Shown here: positions 14,401 to 25,186 of the stretch, piece by piece
How positions within the stretch are numbered: the stretch's first letter is position 1
Layout: each line of letters starts with the position of its first letter
Assembly: GCF_047496725.1 (NCBI RefSeq)
Contig: NC_132977.1
Location: forward strand, 1,087,001 to 1,151,000
Source of the DNA: Anoplolepis gracilipes
Lineage: Eukaryota > Arthropoda > Insecta > Hymenoptera > Formicidae
Direction of reading: 5' to 3'
Length of the DNA: 64,000 bases
Notes under the pieces: generated by a model
Told to the model about the DNA's origin: nothing
Seen by the model: only the letters and a program-made list of their open reading frames with translations
Databases searched by the model: none
Translations under genes and position numbers: made by a program

Positions 14401-15779
14401 TCTAATTTATTATGAATAAAATAATTAATAACATTACATTAACTTACATATATCGATATTTCTATAGCACTTATTTAAAAAAAAAAAATAATTTAATCTC
14501 TTACGTAATTTTTTGTCGTTATTTTATCAGATAAAATAATGTTGAAAACGTATGTATAAATTGTGTTGTATGAAATTACAATATTGACAAAGCAAACTTA
14601 AACTCACAATCAGTTATAATAACATTGTGATGATCGTAACCACAATGATCGTGATACTCCGTAATGATCAAAGAAAATAATCATTGAAATAGTATAACTC
14701 TCCACGGTGAATCCCGACAATGTCAATCAACGCTCAACGATGTTACGTGATTCGCATTGTTCTCAAGTGTCACGGACACTCATTGCGCAATGGCGTTTTG
14801 ATGAGTGATTGACCCACAAGCACGCTCACTATAGTTTTTATAAACGTGTCAAAATAAGAGACACGTTATATTCAGGCGCATTAGCGGCGATTGAAGTGCC
14901 TACATATAATAATTGCAACACTTTCCATATTATTGCGCGAGCCATGTAAACTACTTTCGATTCAATTTAAATGTGTTCCGATATCGCAGCAATCTATTTG
15001 AAGGGAACAAAAGCTTACACTATATTGTATAAATAATTATTACGTATTTATTACCTTGATCTTTGGTTTTACTCAAGAAAAATTAGAGATTTCTGAATAT
15101 CAGAATTAATTTGCAAGTATTGTTTTTATTTAAATATTATATTGTTTATTTTTTATGTATTATTTATGTACTTTTATTTTTATCTTTCACCATTTTAGGT
15201 CATATTTAGAACTTTATCGTGTATTTATTGATAAATTAGTATTGTTCCTATTTATTCTGCAACGACCGTTTTATCTTAATGTATGTGTTTTTGTAAAATT
15301 TATTAAACTCATGTAGTTTTAATTAACATAATTGAATTTTGGCTCTGTTTATGCTTTGTTTCCTAGTTTAATTGATTTATCATAGAGCCGTTCTTAAATT
15401 TAATTTAAATATTATAATTTGAGGATAGTTATTAATTAAAGTTATTATTAATTATATTTTTGAGAGAAATATAAAATATTTTATTTTTATATATTTTAAT
15501 GTATATTATATTAATAATGAGCACCCAAAAAAAACATAACATTAAAAAATTCTGATGCTTTGATAGTTTTCGCGCTCCGATGAATCTAGCATATTTAAAT
15601 AAATCTATAGTTTCAATGGACCGCGGCAATGTTGCATAATAAGAAGCATATAACGAGCGTAATACTCACCAACATTTCTATCAAGAATGATTCGACGTAT
15701 CTCAAAGATCGTGGGATAAGATGCACCGATTGCACCTTCTTTCCAATTACTCCGTCGTGCGAGAAAACAATCTTTTCAA

Positions 15780-16900
15780 TGAGGCATCGGTTTCGGCCGT
15801 CATTCAATTTCACTTTCCTCCCTCGCGGCAAACTACGAAACGCTCGTGTTATGACGAGACGAAAGCGAACTAATGTACAACTTCAGCTAGAACTCGATCG
15901 ATGTTATTACGTAATTTCATTCGAGACATAACGCGGGTACCCGGGGCGCACTCAATCACGCGGAGACATGCGGGTTTCGCCCGTATTTCGAAGACTGGTC
16001 ATCGCAGTGGCGATACCAAGGTATTCAAAGATCGAAACCGTCGAGTGTCGCCTCCCGCGAGGGATCGAGCGATCCGAGGGAGGCGCGTCTTGTTGAGAGC
16101 ACCGCGGGGAAAGACGGGAAAGAGAACTGTCACGGTGGAGAGGGGACCCAGGGCCCCCCTGCGATCTTCGTGGAAGGGGCAAAAACATCCGAAACCCCCC
16201 AGGTTCGTTGCTGGTAGGAGCCTGGGAGAGGGTCCGAGTGAGTTGGTCCAAGTGAAAGACAAAGCGAAATGAAAAAAACCAGAGGGCGAGAGGAAGAGAG
16301 ACGTCATCGGAAAGAAGAAAGATAACGCGAGAGACGCGAGAATCCATGGTGAATCGCGCTCGCATTGTTACGTGTCAGCGCGCGCAATAGTTATGGGCTT
16401 CAGGCAACCTTGTCCCAATACCGTGGCTCGTTCGCGCTCATCCAGCGTGCCATCATCATCGCAACGCGATACGACGTGGCGAGCGAGCGAAACGTCGAAG
16501 CATATCCGACAAAATACGAGGCGTCGGACGTCGGACGTCGGGCGTCGGGCGTCGATAAGACGGCGCCGCGCGCCGCCTCGTACAGAGTAAGGCCCCCGCG
16601 GCTCGAGCGGAATCGAGGAAGAAATCTTTCCGCGCTGCTATTGCGCGCTTCGCTTTCGCGACCGGAGGATGCGTCGCGCCGGGTATACGCTATGTGGGTC
16701 ATGGATGCAACCGAGAAGACGATGCTGCATTTTGGTCAGGTTCCCCCTCCTTCCTTTCCACGCGCGCGCGCACGCTCCCCTCCCCCCTCTCCCCCTCCCT
16801 CTTTCACCATCGCTCTTAAGCAGGACCTTAATTTACATCACGCTCGGAAAACTGGCGCGCACTTAATGAGAACGATCGATATATAATGCTGGAATTATCG
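15780..16900. promoter_or_regulatory. CpG island-like block
   Basis: The longest CpG-rich block in the left half, about 1.1 kb. It is open in several frames on both strands, the usual result of high GC rather than coding. A five-fold heptamer repeat lies inside (16521-16555), and a pyrimidine-rich CCCTCC tract lies near 16,765-16,805. Such a block in an AT-rich insect region may be a promoter with a 5' untranslated exon. No TATA box or coding exon ties it to a gene, so the call is an inference from composition. Confidence 0.35.
16521..16555 (+). repeat. Heptamer tandem repeat (RCGTCGG x5)
   Basis: Five consecutive 7-base units, GCGTCGG, ACGTCGG, ACGTCGG, GCGTCGG and GCGTCGA. They vary mainly at the first base. 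The array sits in the CpG-rich block. Confidence 0.9.
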
Positions 16901-17225
16901 CTTGAAATGCGTTCGATAGCAAGCTCACGGTTCGAGCTAAACTGTCTCTGCGCTCGGTGGATCGAGAGATGCGAGACAATTTATGAAAGAGATTAAAAAA
17001 TACAATACGCGATTGAGAAATCGGACGAAATACGAAATCAAAAAATCAGACTTTTTTTCATTCACGCTTTTTCATTCGCCGTGTCTTCCTCTTTGACGTT
17101 TTTCATCTTTAGATTAAGAGACGCTCTAATGCACGAGAGAGTCTAGACTACTATTCTTTACATAACAGACGCTTATTTCCACAGCAGAATTATGTAAATG
17201 TTTATGAAAAGTACTGGGAAAAAAG

Positions 17226-17229
<4 letters not shown>

Positions 17230-17257
<28 letters not shown>
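17230..17257. repeat. AG dinucleotide microsatellite
   Basis: A run of about 14 AG units, preceded by an A-rich stretch. Confidence 0.95.
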
Positions 17258-17260
<3 letters not shown>

Positions 17261-20200
17261 CATTATAATTTCTACGACTAGTAAATTCCGTTACTTCTTG
17301 AGACTTAAGTGTATTTAAAATTCTAACAAAGAGTATCTTATTACATACCGAGTTATGTGTAAAGAATAATCTCATCAGCTATACGATAATGAAAAAATTA
17401 TTGTTTTTTTTTTTTTTTTTTTTTATTAAAACGTTTATTTTGTTAGTACAGTGAAAGCAAAGTTGAAAAAGAAAATGAAAAAATATCGCAATTGAATGAC
17501 TATTCTGCTATATTTGTATGTGTATCATAATGAAAGATGTATAAGCTATGTTTAAATATTTTTTTAATTGGAAGAAAAAAAAGTTTATACCGGATGCACA
17601 CAGAGAAACATAAAAATGAGAGGCATTTTACGAGGTAGTACTGCTAATTAGTTTTAATCATTATCTCGATACTTCGAAACCTCGTGTTTTTTTTTCTCTG
17701 TCTTTATTATTCGCACTGTAATTACTTTAGTATACAATTATCATGTAAATACGATGGTTGGTGTGTAACATCATACGTGATCCGAGCAATCGAACAGAGT
17801 GTGATCATCGATAAGTCGATATCTTGTGAGCAAATGCATGATTTTACATCCGGTACATCCGGTCGTGATGGATCGTGATTATTGCGCGATTATTAACGTT
17901 CGAAAATGCTTCTCTTTTTTTTTTTTTTTTTTCTTTCTTTCTTTTTTTTTTCTTTTCATACACACAAACGTTAGCAGGTCAGGCAGGCATGTAGGTCAAG
18001 GAGCTGTTTTGACGGCCTAGACGAGTCGAGGATGCCGCTGCCCTTTTGACACGACGGTAGTGTAGTCACGTGAATTACGTCGACTGTGAATTCGGTTTTG
18101 ATAGCGTATAGAAGACAAAGGGACACATTCGAGAAACCGGCTTTCTCGAGTCCTCAGCGTTATTTAATGCGCTTGATTTATCACGACAAGCGATTATGCG
18201 TGCAAGCGCGTACTATTCTCCGCTGACAATCTCCGCGTGCATTTATCGTTGCGGCATTCTCTATTCGCTTGTGTCTCTAGACCTGGATAATTATAGTATA
18301 GGCGAATTCGACGCGAATACGAATGAACATACGTGCAACGTATACACTATCGTAATTAATCGAACGGTGAGAGCGGACAATCTTTAATCGGTTAACCACA
18401 AACAAAAGCAAATTTATCAGCTGCATGGAGAATTAAATAGAATGACTATTGTGTAATCATGTTATGTTTGAGATAAGTTGACGCGATGATTCACGCAGCT
18501 GCTGGTTTCTTTGGCAATAAGTGTAACGGAAGTGATGCTTTATATATGCTTAATATATATTTATATATACATTAAAGTAATCATGTTGATAAATAAAAAA
18601 TTGTAACAAAGTCAGGATTATATCTTTAGTTTGACAGCGATACATCTGGGCAAAATTTCTTACCTCCTTCAGTTAATGTGCCACAGAATTAATATCGCGT
18701 CTTTTAAGGACTTTTGGTGCTCTAATACCATATGATGTTTTTATACGTATGTCGTAACGTGCAAAAGTTGGCAAATTTCATTAATGTCTTACCTACTATC
18801 GTACGTTCGCTGTCGTTCGTCGATGAGTCGTTTCTGGTTATGAGTCAAGTTTCTGAAAATTTTTTAAACCTGACATTGCATCGATTCTTTACGCCGTAAT
18901 TTCAACAAAGAGAATGGAGAGAATGGATGGAGATTATCTTCCACGGATTTTTTTTTACACAAATGCTATTCACTTTATTTAGGTCAATGTCGACAAGAGC
19001 TATTTTAATTTAATATCATTTTTGATAGAAGTCGCGAGAGAGCCCTTTTGTTGAAAAGAATAAAAATCATATCAATGATAATTGCTTCTCTTATTACATT
19101 TTGAGAGTGAATTTCTGAATCTGCGAGAGCAAAAGTATCGTGTTTTTCTGATGATTATTATAGCAATAATGGGGTAAAGTAAATTATTTTCAGTACTTAC
19201 GATTAGTATCTTCTTATGTTCGAAATGAGTTATGAAATGTGGACATTAGAGTCTATAAACATAATTGCTGTTAGATCAAGATATCGATCTGTTCTATTAC
19301 GATCTTAACCGGGTACTTAAAGTCAGATGCAATTAATGTCGAGAGTAACAGTAGCTCTTCACTTTTTTACTTTTATTTACAATCGTGACAACATCTATAC
19401 AAAGCTTCACGATAAAGGATGAAGTACAAATGGTTATAAAAGTGTATTTATATAAATTAAATTAAATTAAAAAATGATAAAATTGCAAAAAATATAAATA
19501 AAATTATAAATAGCAAAATTAATTAAACGCTCTGCGCGATTAATTAATATAAGATAAAGAATCATCTACTTAAGACATATTTTTGGAGAAAACAATTTGT
19601 ATTATCTTTTCAGTTTGCAAATAAATCTATGGTTCGTATTGATGAAAAATTGATCCGCAGAGGAGAAGGGAGAAACTTATACGAGTCATGTATTGATTAC
19701 TGTATATACGATAATAAATTGAGATTGCACTCAATTACGATTTATCTCATATTAATCAGGTGGCTCCAATAAATCGCGCTGAAAGAACGCATCGTTGCTT
19801 CAGGCTGGCGAATCATGCACAATTTAAACACCGATCGTCCATATCGATCGTCCCTATGTCTTTTCTTAATCGGCGAACCGCGAAGATGTCGAGAGAGATG
19901 TTTTTATCCATCCGATCGAGTATGCGGTGGAGCGAAATCGATTTCGAGCAATCGCGTTTGCCAACCATTAAGCCATATCTCGTCATCATCTCTCATTTGG
20001 CGCGAGATGTGTGTATGTCGAAAAATTTGCCCGATGACATCAAAATATCGTCACGCGCAATCATTATACCTGGTGTGAATTTAAATGCATTTAAAATCAC
20101 GCCATCTATCGCTGTATCTGCATAGAAAACGTTTTATAATTTACTAACGATACATCGCAATTATCTGGCAAATAAACTCTCTTGTATGAATCAATCACGA

Positions 20201-21814
20201 TTTTAAAAATAGCGCAACAGATATAGATAACCAAACCAAATTTCTATATTTTTTTTAGATAAATGTAATAGCATTTTCTTCTCTCGAAAATATAAAATAA
20301 TTAAATAATATATTGTCTATAGACCTGCTAAAATTAAAAATTCCTTTGAATGCAGTAGAAAATGTATTGTAGCGAAGAAAAATGAAGAGTTACAACGCCA
20401 GAAAATTTGCACATAGCGCAATATGTCGAAGGTCGGGGTCTCGCGCGAGCGTTCGGCGCATACTGTCAAGTGCAAGGTTTTCGATATAGCACGAAGGCAA
20501 TCAGGAGGCAGGGCGTTTCGTTGGACATCAGCGGAGATTGGTAGTACCCCAGGGAGTCTAATTTCATTTTTTCTCTTTTCTTCTCTCCCTCTCTCTCTTT
20601 TTTTCTCCGACTACGTGCCTGTCGCTAATTATTTTGCACGAAATCGCCTGGAAACGAAGAAACTCTCCCCATCCCACGGCGCTCCTTCTTGTTGTTTCGT
20701 AATGTTTCGCAATATCAATTACGCGGTACCTGTCAAGTTATACACGCGCATAGTGCGTCGACGGCGGCGTCGCGTATCGCATTTTGCGTCGTGGCATTAT
20801 TTCTTAAGGTGTTCTATGGTATTTAAGGCCGGGTAATTTAATAAAATTACGTCGACGCCGATCGCTCCTCGGCTGCCATTCCCGAAGCTGTATTAAAAAT
20901 GCTGCCCTTTGCGAAACTGTAAAATTACAGCGCGGGTGAATGCCCTCGGTTTCATTTTTAATCCATTACTCATTTTGTTGGAAGAAAATTCTCTACTCTC
21001 TGTATAACAAGAATTTTCACAGTCTGCTAACAACGCGTATATCATCGTTCTTTTCGAATATACTTGACATTCTTGACGCTGACAATGAGTATAATTTCGA
21101 GTTTGTTCTCGAGAACATTGTATAAAAATGCACAATCGAATATTCTTTATAATGCTTTGGCATATTACGCAATCAGATTATTAAATATTGTAATCGAATA
21201 TTCTTGCGCGATTATTTATAGCGACATTTTTTATCGCTTACAAGCATTCGTCGTACCATATATTTTTTGCCGAGTAGAGACTTGGTTGTATCGATGGATA
21301 TTGTAAGCGAGCTCATAAAAAAAAAAAAAAAAAAAAAACTAAAAAACATTCGATTACAAGTCAGTCGTGATATAAGTAGGAAATGTGGGAGAGAGAAATT
21401 AAAATAATCGTGCGGCGCGTCTGCCTCGGCGCGATCGGAAGGGATTAAGTAAGATGTATTTTTAGAATCGACGCATCCCGTAGGGGTCGATGCAGGAGCT
21501 GCATCGGAGTCGTAAGAATTCGCGACTGTCGGCGAGCTGTCACGGCGCCGAAATTCTAAATTAACCGGTTTTGCAATTTTGGCGCCACTCACCTTTGAGA
21601 AATCACGCGGTGGTCCAATTTCGAATCGAGTCTCTGTGTATATATTATACAAGTACATAAGCCGCGTTATGTAGACATACGTAAACTTGTTCCATGCAAG
21701 TTACCTGCTTCTCGACACCTTGTTTCGTCTCGATGAATTACGTCCTGCCTTGAACACCGCGATGTCGATCGGTTTGTTATTTAAACGCGTTTGCGTCTTG
21801 AGCTGCATAAAATC

Positions 21815-21826
21815 ACGCGCGCGTGC

Positions 21827-21860
<34 letters not shown>

Positions 21861-21873
21861 GTGCGTATATGTG
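21815..21873. repeat. GT/GTAT-rich simple repeat
   Basis: A CGCGCGTGCG lead-in, then about 11 GT units, then GTAT units and a final GTGCGTATATGTG. It is an interrupted compound microsatellite. Confidence 0.9.
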
Positions 21874-22021
21874 TCGTCATATTTTGTGTATTAATTAAAA
21901 ATATTCGTACGTCGAAGTATGAATCTGTGCGAATCTTTATATGAGCAGATTTCCATAGATTAATAATTATATAAACGCGTACTTATATACTGCTCGTGTA
22001 TATAAAATAATTAACGAAACA

Positions 22022-22423
22022 ATAAAAAAAAATGATCTTGCAACTTGAACAAAAATTTTCTAGGTGTAAAAAATTAACTGAAACAGATAAATTATTAGCA
22101 ATTACTGTGATACTGCATATATTTTGCACTTAATCAATGTTAAAAATCAATTTTAAATGACAGACAGAATTTATATCTGTACTATTAATATAATTTAGAC
22201 AGAAAATTTTTCTGCGGTGCCTATCTTTAAGGCCTATTGTCAAGGACAATTATATTTGGCAATGGGATCTAAATTTTCTAGAGGTATTGCTAGAATATTG
22301 CTGCTATAAATTCTACGTGACACACAATATTCTAACAGATAGAAAATGTAACGATAAATTTTAATTGAGACATCTAGAAATTCATCTACATTAGCAAAAT
22401 ATTTTTTTGCTAATGTAGATGAA
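22022..22423 (+). mobile_element. Dispersed short element, copy 2, with hairpin end
   Basis: Second copy of the element also present at 6285 and 29006, with the same internal landmarks. The left terminus is eroded to an A run (ATAAAAAAAAATGATC). The right terminus is abnormal. After the T run, where the other copies end GAGTG, this copy continues with an exact inverted copy of its own subterminal bases. The arms are 22381-22399 and 22405-22423 (19 bases each) around a 5-base loop. This may record a failed excision or snap-back repair. Confidence 0.75.
22381..22423. repeat. Perfect 19-bp inverted repeat (hairpin)
   Basis: The left arm TTCATCTACATTAGCAAAA is matched exactly by its reverse complement after a 5-base loop (TATTT). 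The left arm belongs to the dispersed element. The right arm is absent from the two other copies. Confidence 0.95.
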
Positions 22424-23030
22424 CGTTTATTATTTATATTTACTTTTCCTCTGAAAATTGTATCGAGACGCACACTTCGCTCGAGACATTCCGTAAAGAA
22501 CTTGTTCCTTCTTGGGATCGCATCTTCATGCGAAGTCGCTGAACGATGATGAGACAGCTTCATGGGAGAAGAGAGTTAATGACTCTCGCGAGATGCGGTG
22601 GAAAATCTATCTGCATTTAGATGCATCTTTAGACCATCCGGCTAGGATGTGGCGATCGGTATTTAGGCCTCGCGTTACGCAACCCGCGACCATCACGGCG
22701 ATGGATAACAAACTATCTCGGGGATCGCGGGGGAATGGTAGTGGATCGTCTGGCTGACATTGAACTCACATTTTCCGTATGCGTCTCGCGTCGCGTTCAG
22801 CCGAACGTACGACGGAAGCCTGCCTTCTTTTTTTCTCCTTCTCGTTTTCTGTCTCGCTTACGCATATATTTCGTTCAATTCAGTCACGTATGTACGCTCG
22901 CCCGAACGCGTTTGACACGACTATCCGTACGTATCTACCTCCTACGTGCTCGGGAACGCGTAGAGCGGGCATCCGCCAGTTGCGAAATGCAGGAATTTAA
23001 AGAAGCATTCTTCGTAAGGTCAGCAACGAC

Positions 23031-23072
23031 GCCCGGGGTCATCGTGGTAATTGCACGCGCAATTAAAGCGCG
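23031..23072 (+). promoter_or_regulatory. Repeated motif copy 1 with inverted TAATTGC sites
   Basis: It contains GGGGTCATCGTGGTAATTGC followed by an inverted partner, so that TAATTGC and GCAATTA face each other across 4 bases (23048-23065). TAATT cores are typical homeodomain half-sites. The same GTCATC-GG-AATT order recurs at 23500 and 24257. Regulatory function is inferred. Confidence 0.4.
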
Positions 23073-23330
23073 TGCCCGGCCATGTAAAATGCGGCGCGGG
23101 TATACCTATTCATCGTGAAAAATGTGAATATATTAACATTTCCAAAATTCAGCAGAGAATCGAAATAAATTTATCGTCTCAAAATATGAAAAATGTATAT
23201 AATATATAAAATTTCTATATTCTACTTTACCTTTTTTCTAAATTTTTTTTTTCTTGCCAGTGTATATGATTGATATACATAGTTTTTTTCGTGAATATAA
23301 AAAAATTGTTCCTAATTATTCTTTATAAAA

Positions 23331-23359
23331 GAGAGAGAAAGAGAGAGAGAGAGAGAGAA
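23331..23359. repeat. GA dinucleotide microsatellite
   Basis: About 14 GA units with one AA interruption. Confidence 0.9.
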
Positions 23360-23499
23360 GCTCTTTGAATACATGACCTCGGTACTAGACATGAAACATC
23401 TCTTCTTACGAAACAAGATTTCATTTTCGTAATACCTCGATTGCAAATAAAAAACGTATTATCTCAGAGAATCCCTTGTAATATCATCGCGCTTCTTCA

Positions 23500-23550
23500 G
23501 GGTCATCGCGGTAATTGTCTGCAGCAATTAAAATATGCGCGGGAGGTAAG
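23500..23550 (+). promoter_or_regulatory. Repeated motif copy 2 with inverted TAATTG sites
   Basis: It contains GGGTCATCGCGGTAATTG and, 7 bases on, CAATTAAAA, so TAATTG (23512-23517) and CAATTA (23525-23530) are again inverted partners. As in copy 1, a GCGCGGG tract follows. Function is inferred from recurrence only. Confidence 0.4.
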
Positions 23551-24256
23551 ATGGTGTGTCCCACGTTTTCAACAGTTTTATTATAAAAAATTCGCCTGAG
23601 ATAATCTAAAAGCAATATGATATCATACATGGCCGAAGACGATGACAAAACTCACAGTTTCTTTGATTCACGATTGACAATGTATAAAACAACGAAATAT
23701 TTTTACATGATCAATTATCGTTTTAAGAGTGAAGGAAGGTTCCATTAAACTATTCGAGTCATATATTGCGTAAAAACGTGCAATTTCGAAATCTAGGAGG
23801 TAATTGTTATGAAACTAGAGCGTACACTTCGGACACCGCGTCCAATGGCGTTATAATAGTAGCTTTTACAAAAAGTACTTTAACCATGATATATAAAAAT
23901 GTTAATTGTAGTAGAAATAAGATTATTTGCTATAAAAAAAGCGTCAGTTCAGTCACGGTGGAAAAATTGGCTCGCGTTGTACGTGCTTTTGAAAGGTACT
24001 TGTTTAATTTATCGTAATTACATATATATACATTCATGCACCTGTTGCATTTAGGTTTTTAAACGCCAGTTTACGCCTCGAGTCATATTATTGTAGCTGG
24101 AAAATAAATGAGCTTCTGATTTCTTTCACGAGATAAAACTCCGCGAAAAGATTTTGCGGGGGTTTCAATTATTTTATTGCTCGCCCTCGGTCTCTCACTC
24201 TTCTGATACGTTTGTCAGTTATGAAAGGCAGAAGTTGCAATGCCTGCGCGCAACGC

Positions 24257-24288
24257 CGGGGTCATCATGGCAATTACTATGCAGTTAG
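24257..24288 (+). promoter_or_regulatory. Repeated motif copy 3 (degenerate)
   Basis: It contains CGGGGTCATCATGGCAATTA and then GCAGTTAGA. The left part matches copies 1 and 2 closely. The second half-site is degenerate (CAGTTA instead of CAATTA). The preceding CAACG followed by a GC-rich stretch also resembles the lead-in of copy 1. Confidence 0.35.
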
Positions 24289-25155
24289 AGAATGTGCGGC
24301 TGACGATCGACGACGTTGCGCACCTTGTAAGAACCGGTAATTTTGCAACATTGTTGCCCGATTCGCGGGAAAAATGTAATAAAGCTCCCGCTTCACAACG
24401 GACGAGCGTAATTGTGCCGAAAAACGGCCGTGCGTGCGTCCGCGCAGCGATCCGCAATTTCTCTTTATATTTCGGGCAACAGAATTGTCGCGTTACGAAA
24501 GGTTCCCGCACTACTTAGCAAGTTCGTATTCTCGTTTCTCGCGGTAACAACGTCCTTAACCAAATAATAGTCCCTCATTAGCGCGTGTCTGGCCTCGTAA
24601 ATTCTTAAATGCGGTAAAACGCGACGTCAGATTATCGAAATCATTTGATAATTAACGATAACCCTGATTATTATATATATTTTTTTTTTAATCATTTAAA
24701 CACATTTTGTTTATTGCAGTTGAAAGTTTTATTAAGAGATCATATGGTTAGCAAAGAACCGCCGAAATCAAAGGAGATAATCTATCTCGCAATTACATTA
24801 CAGTAGTTGCGAATCGTACCTATATTCTTGCCAAGTTAGTTAAGACTTAATTAGGTGAGAGTCTGTTATCGTTAGTGATCATAATTGTAATATTAGCAAT
24901 CTAGTGCATTAGACAACATACAAATTACATACGACTATTTTATGTAGCCTTCTACAATAGTTACCGACTCTTATCTATTCATCAGTCGTGCTTCATTTCA
25001 AAGAAAGCTTGGAAACTTGTAATAATTCATGAAGTTTAGAAAATTATATTATGCAAAATTTGCTTTTAATCTTTCTCCGTGAAAAATATCTAGTTTTCAT
25101 AATCTAAAGGAGAATAAAAGATTATTTTTAACGAAATAATTATAAATTAAAATAA

Positions 25156-25186
<31 letters not shown>

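Larger units (their letters stand above)
6672..22021. other. Non-coding stretch, no gene recognised
   Basis: No supportable coding exon was found on either strand. The stretch contains a CT microsatellite (8384-8408), an AG microsatellite (17230-17257), a GT-rich run (21815-21873) and several homopolymer runs of roughly 18-22 bases (near 7722, 8961, 10159, 17404, 21319). CpG-rich blocks lie at about 8430-8900, 15,780-16,900, 18,000-18,400 and 20,400-20,880. About 13,100-15,600 is very AT-rich and featureless. Open frames in the CpG-rich blocks are a composition effect. Confidence 0.6.

Noticed and set aside
15901..16272. 123-codon ATG frame in the CpG-rich block
   Set aside because: Low-complexity basic translation, open frames on both strands, no family resemblance and no splice context. 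Best explained by composition.
16365..16886. 173-codon frame on the plus strand
   Set aside because: It begins with TTG, lies in the same CpG-rich block, and its serine/arginine/proline-rich translation follows the GC content and the heptamer repeat.
20423..20836. 137-codon ATG frame on the plus strand
   Set aside because: No recognisable domain. Its middle is a CT-rich tract translating as S/L/F. No supporting splice sites or promoter.
22735..23118. 127-codon frame on the plus strand
   Set aside because: Basic, low-complexity translation in a CpG-rich block with no family match. The repeated regulatory-like motif overlaps its end.
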